Translations under genes and position numbers: made by a program
NCBI GenBank assembly: GCA_024709285.1
Contig: JANJWY010000175.1
Coordinates: 1-9,683, forward strand
DNA: 9,683 nt
Direction: 5' to 3'
From: Erysipelotrichaceae bacterium
Lineage (GTDB): Bacteria; Bacillota_I; Bacilli_A; Erysipelotrichales; Erysipelotrichaceae
Shown here: positions 8,035 through 9,683 of the stretch, piece by piece
How the letters are laid out: every line of letters starts with the position of its first letter
How positions within the stretch are numbered: the stretch's first letter is position 1
Notes under the pieces: generated by a model
Told to the model about the DNA's origin: nothing
Databases searched by the model: none
What the model saw: the letters and a program-made list of their open reading frames with translations, nothing else

Positions 8035-8507
8035 TCCGCATATTGGCGGTTGGTAAAATCAAGGAAAAGGCAAACAAGGATCTTATTTCGGAATATGTGA
8101 AGCGGCTGATCCCCTATGTGAAGTTAGATATAATCGAGATTGATGAAGCCATTCTTGCCAAGAATGCTTCGGATGCGGATATTGAGATTGTAAAAAGGGC
8201 GGAATCTGAGAAACTTCTGACATTGATATCCCCAAGCCATCATGTCGTTTTATTGGATTTGTCAGGTAAGAACGTAAGTTCAACGGATTTCAGTCATTAT
8301 ATTTTCAAGCAATATGTTCATGGGAACAGTGATATCACATTTGTGATCGGCGGTTCTCACGGTGTAAGTGACTCTCTGAGAAAGAGGGCTGATTTCAGGC
8401 TTAAAATCTCAGAAATGACCTTTCCACATCAGTTGGCTCGTCTGATTCTGATTGAACAGATATATCGGGCATACAAGATTCATTATAACGAACCGTATCA
8501 TAAGTAA
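8031..8507 (+). CDS. rlmH: 23S rRNA (pseudouridine-1915-N3)-methyltransferase RlmH
   Basis: This 158-residue SPOUT methyltransferase is expected to methylate the pseudouridine at 1915 in helix 69 of 23S rRNA, using S-adenosylmethionine and assembled ribosomes. The family ends are clear: the start MIRILAVGKIKEK, the cofactor-site stretch FVIGGSHGVSD with G107-G108, and the hallmark tail ILIEQIYRAYKIHYNEPYHK finishing at residue 158. The length is normal. The ATG overlaps the htrA stop by 4 bases (ATGA), and no strong Shine-Dalgarno sequence of its own stands out, so translation is probably coupled. It is the last gene of the compact block. In Staphylococcus aureus the 3' end of this gene (orfX) is the SCCmec attachment site, so the gene end is a place where integrated elements occur in some Firmicutes. 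Confidence 0.98.
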   Translation: MIRILAVGKIKEKANKDLISEYVKRLIPYVKLDIIEIDEAILAKNASDADIEIVKRAESEKLLTLISPSHHVVLLDLSGKNVSSTDFSHYIFKQYVHGNSDITFVIGGSHGVSDSLRKRADFRLKISEMTFPHQLARLILIEQIYRAYKIHYNEPYHK

Positions 8508-8536
8508 TTGATTTTTTTATAATTCAAAAAAATCAA
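8508..8536 (+). repeat. perfect 11-bp A/T-rich inverted repeat after rlmH, possible weak terminator
   Basis: TTGATTTTTTT (8508-8518) is an exact reverse complement of AAAAAAATCAA (8526-8536), with a 7-base loop. It begins directly after the rlmH stop codon, where a transcript end would be expected. Each arm holds only one G or C and no U-tract follows the hairpin, so it is not a standard intrinsic terminator. A third tract, GATTTTTT (8549-8556), could pair with the second arm instead. Confidence 0.45.
8518..8523 (+). promoter_or_regulatory. candidate -10 box (TATAAT) upstream of the oxidoreductase
   Basis: A perfect TATAAT lies in the loop region of the inverted repeat, about 90 bases before the oxidoreductase start. 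No good -35 hexamer sits 16-18 bases upstream (GTATCA at 8495-8500 is poor), and there is no extended -10 TG. In so A/T-rich a stretch it may be chance. Confidence 0.25.
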
Positions 8537-8601
8537 AATATTAATCCAGATTTTTTGGGCTTTGTGGGACTAGTACTTGGAATGGCATACAAAAAGAAAT
8601 T

Positions 8602-8606
8602 GGAGG
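8602..8606 (+). promoter_or_regulatory. ribosome binding site deciding the oxidoreductase start
   Basis: GGAGG lies eight bases before the ATG at 8615. The upstream in-frame starts (TTG 8555, ATG 8582) lack such a site and would add residues not expected in the family. Confidence 0.8.
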
Positions 8607-8614
8607 TTTACCAA

Positions 8615-9589
8615 ATGAAAGCATGGGTTGTACGAAAATATGGTTTTCCTGAGAACATGAGTATTATTGAAGTACCAAAACCTGAAATTGCTGTTAATGA
8701 GATTCTTGTAAAAATTAAAGCAGTTTCTATCAACGACTGGGATCTCAGTAACATTGAAGGGAAGCCATGGATTAACAGGCTTTTGGCAGGTCCATTTCGT
8801 CCAAAAATACAGATCATGGGATGTGATATTGCCGGAGTCGTAGAGGCGGTAGGACAGAGCGTTTCAAAATTTAAAGTGGGTGACAAAGTTTATGGAGACT
8901 TAAGCAGTCACAAATTTGGTGGTTTCGCTGAATACGTCGCAACTCGTGAAAATCAAATTTGTCATATGGCGGAGGGAATGTCTTTTGAAGTAGCAGCAGC
9001 AATCCCTCAAGCAGGTATGCTCGCTTATCAAGCGCTACATGATTTTTCTGAGATAAAAGAGGGCATGAATATACTCGTTAATGGTGCGGGAGGTGGCGTA
9101 GGTACTTATGTAGTGCAAATGCTAAAAAACCATAAAGTTCATCTTACCGGTGTTGATTCTGAAGCAAAAAGAGAATTCTTGCTACAGTTAGGGTACGATG
9201 CATTTGTAAATTATCAAAAAGAGGATTTTACTGAGTCTGATATGAAGTACGACATTATTATTGACTGTAAAACCAATCGTCCATTCCATAGGTATTCTAG
9301 GAAACTAAAAGAAAACGGTGAATACATTTCTATAGGTGGCGATCTTCTAAAAGTCATTCGAATAATGCTTATGTCTAAGCAACTTGAGAAAAAGTATGGT
9401 AAGAAGTTTTCATGTGTGCAGTTGAATGCTAATCGCAACCTTCCCCAGATCAATAAGATTTTTGAAAATGGTCTATTAAATCCAATCATTGATTCAAAAC
9501 GCTTTACTTTAAATGAGGGAAGAAAGGCACTAGAGTATTATGCCAGTGGTTTATTTTTAGGGAAAGTACTGATAAAGACAGAGGATTAG
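8615..9589 (+). CDS. zinc-independent MDR-family NAD(P)-dependent oxidoreductase (quinone oxidoreductase-like)
   Basis: This 324-residue cytoplasmic enzyme belongs to the medium-chain dehydrogenase/reductase superfamily. The N-terminal GroES-like domain starts MKAWVVRKYGFPENM and contains VKIKAVSINDWDL, GCDIAGVVEAVG and FKVGDKVYGD. The Rossmann domain carries the nucleotide motif GAGGGVG (157-163). The catalytic-zinc GHE motif and the four-cysteine structural zinc loop are absent, and GCDIAGVV stands in their place as in quinone oxidoreductase/RTN4IP1-like members, so hydride transfer to an unsaturated carbonyl or quinone is more likely than alcohol oxidation. The real substrate cannot be read from the sequence. 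Length is normal and the C-terminal KVLIKTED is typical. It is separated from the preceding operon by about 107 bases and is visibly more A/T-rich: hand counts give 21 G+C of 60 at 9301-9360 against 28 of 60 at 7261-7320 in htrA. This suggests a separate, perhaps acquired, unit. Confidence 0.88.
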   Translation: MKAWVVRKYGFPENMSIIEVPKPEIAVNEILVKIKAVSINDWDLSNIEGKPWINRLLAGPFRPKIQIMGCDIAGVVEAVGQSVSKFKVGDKVYGDLSSHKFGGFAEYVATRENQICHMAEGMSFEVAAAIPQAGMLAYQALHDFSEIKEGMNILVNGAGGGVGTYVVQMLKNHKVHLTGVDSEAKREFLLQLGYDAFVNYQKEDFTESDMKYDIIIDCKTNRPFHRYSRKLKENGEYISIGGDLLKVIRIMLMSKQLEKKYGKKFSCVQLNANRNLPQINKIFENGLLNPIIDSKRFTLNEGRKALEYYASGLFLGKVLIKTED

Positions 9590-9683
9590 TTGGATCGATC
9601 TGATAAACCAGTTATGGAGATATTGCAGTATTTTAAATTGAAGTGATGTCAATCAATTAAAAAACCTAACATAGGAGTGTTAC
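9590..9683. other. intergenic end of window, no convincing gene
   Basis: Directly after the oxidoreductase stop, an 18-codon reading frame runs from TTG 9590 to TGA 9644-9646 (with an ATG at 9614). A GAGG (9581-9584) stands ahead of it, but it is too short to call a gene. A 5-bp inverted repeat, ATTGA/TCAAT (9637-9641 and 9649-9653), is followed by an A-run rather than a T-run, so I see no terminator for the + strand. Confidence 0.5.
9673..9679 (+). promoter_or_regulatory. Shine-Dalgarno sequence for a gene starting beyond the window
   Basis: AGGAGTG is placed four bases from the edge, so an ATG at about 9685-9690 would be correctly spaced. With no terminator seen after the oxidoreductase, the next gene may be cotranscribed with it. 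Confidence 0.5.

Noticed and set aside
8555..8614. Extension of the oxidoreductase to an upstream TTG or ATG, giving a hydrophobic N-terminus (GFVGLVLGMA)
   Set aside because: No ribosome site precedes the upstream starts, whereas GGAGG is well placed for the ATG at 8615, whose product begins exactly as MDR proteins do. A signal peptide on this cytoplasmic enzyme is unlikely.
9637..9660. Hairpin ATTGA/TCAAT as terminator of the oxidoreductase gene
   Set aside because: The stem is only 5 bp with no G/C strength, and it is followed by A residues rather than a T-tract.
1..9683. Search for CRISPR repeats, insertion sequences, tRNA genes, riboswitches, toxin-antitoxin or phage-defence genes
   Set aside because: No regularly spaced repeats, transposase, recombinase, cloverleaf-like segment or defence-type protein was seen by eye. 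The coding density of known housekeeping families leaves no room except two short spacers.

Overview
The window is a piece of ordinary Firmicutes chromosome. Protein families and gene order point to a low-to-moderate G+C Bacilli/Erysipelotrichia-type organism. That placement is an inference from synteny and protein style, not a phylogenetic result. TGA is used as a normal stop for several genes (yybS-like, rplI, the M23 peptidase, walJ-like, htrA-like), so this is not a Mycoplasma-type genetic code.

Positions 38-8507 hold eight tightly packed genes on the + strand. In order they are: a DUF2232/YybS membrane protein, the c-di-AMP phosphodiesterase GdpP, ribosomal protein bL9 (rplI), the replicative helicase DnaB (dnaC in Bacillus), a secreted LysM-G5-M23 cell-wall endopeptidase, a WalJ/YycJ metallo-beta-lactamase-fold protein, an HtrA-like membrane-anchored serine protease, and the 23S rRNA methyltransferase RlmH. 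With the starts chosen here no gap exceeds 10 bases, and three junctions overlap (8, 4 and 4 bases), so the block looks like one transcription unit with translational coupling. A seven-codon tail at 1-24 suggests the unit begins upstream of the window.

The block joins two neighbourhoods known from Bacillus: yybS-gdpP-rplI-dnaC and walJ-htrC-rlmH. In Bacillus and Staphylococcus the WalRK two-component system and its WalHI regulators lie just upstream of walJ. Here that place is taken by a wall hydrolase of the kind WalRK controls. The genes cover second-messenger turnover and envelope stress (GdpP), translation (bL9, RlmH), replication (DnaB) and envelope growth and quality control (M23, WalJ, HtrA).

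After RlmH comes a roughly 107-base A/T-rich gap with a perfect 11-bp inverted repeat. It is followed by an unrelated zinc-independent MDR-family oxidoreductase (8615-9589), which looks more A/T-rich than the operon and probably begins an accessory region. The last 94 bases contain no convincing gene but end in a good Shine-Dalgarno sequence, so another + strand gene probably starts just past the edge. I saw no RNA gene, CRISPR array, insertion sequence or novel multi-gene system. The most notable points are the walRK-less arrangement, the four-cysteine M23 domain and a variant metal-site motif in GdpP.
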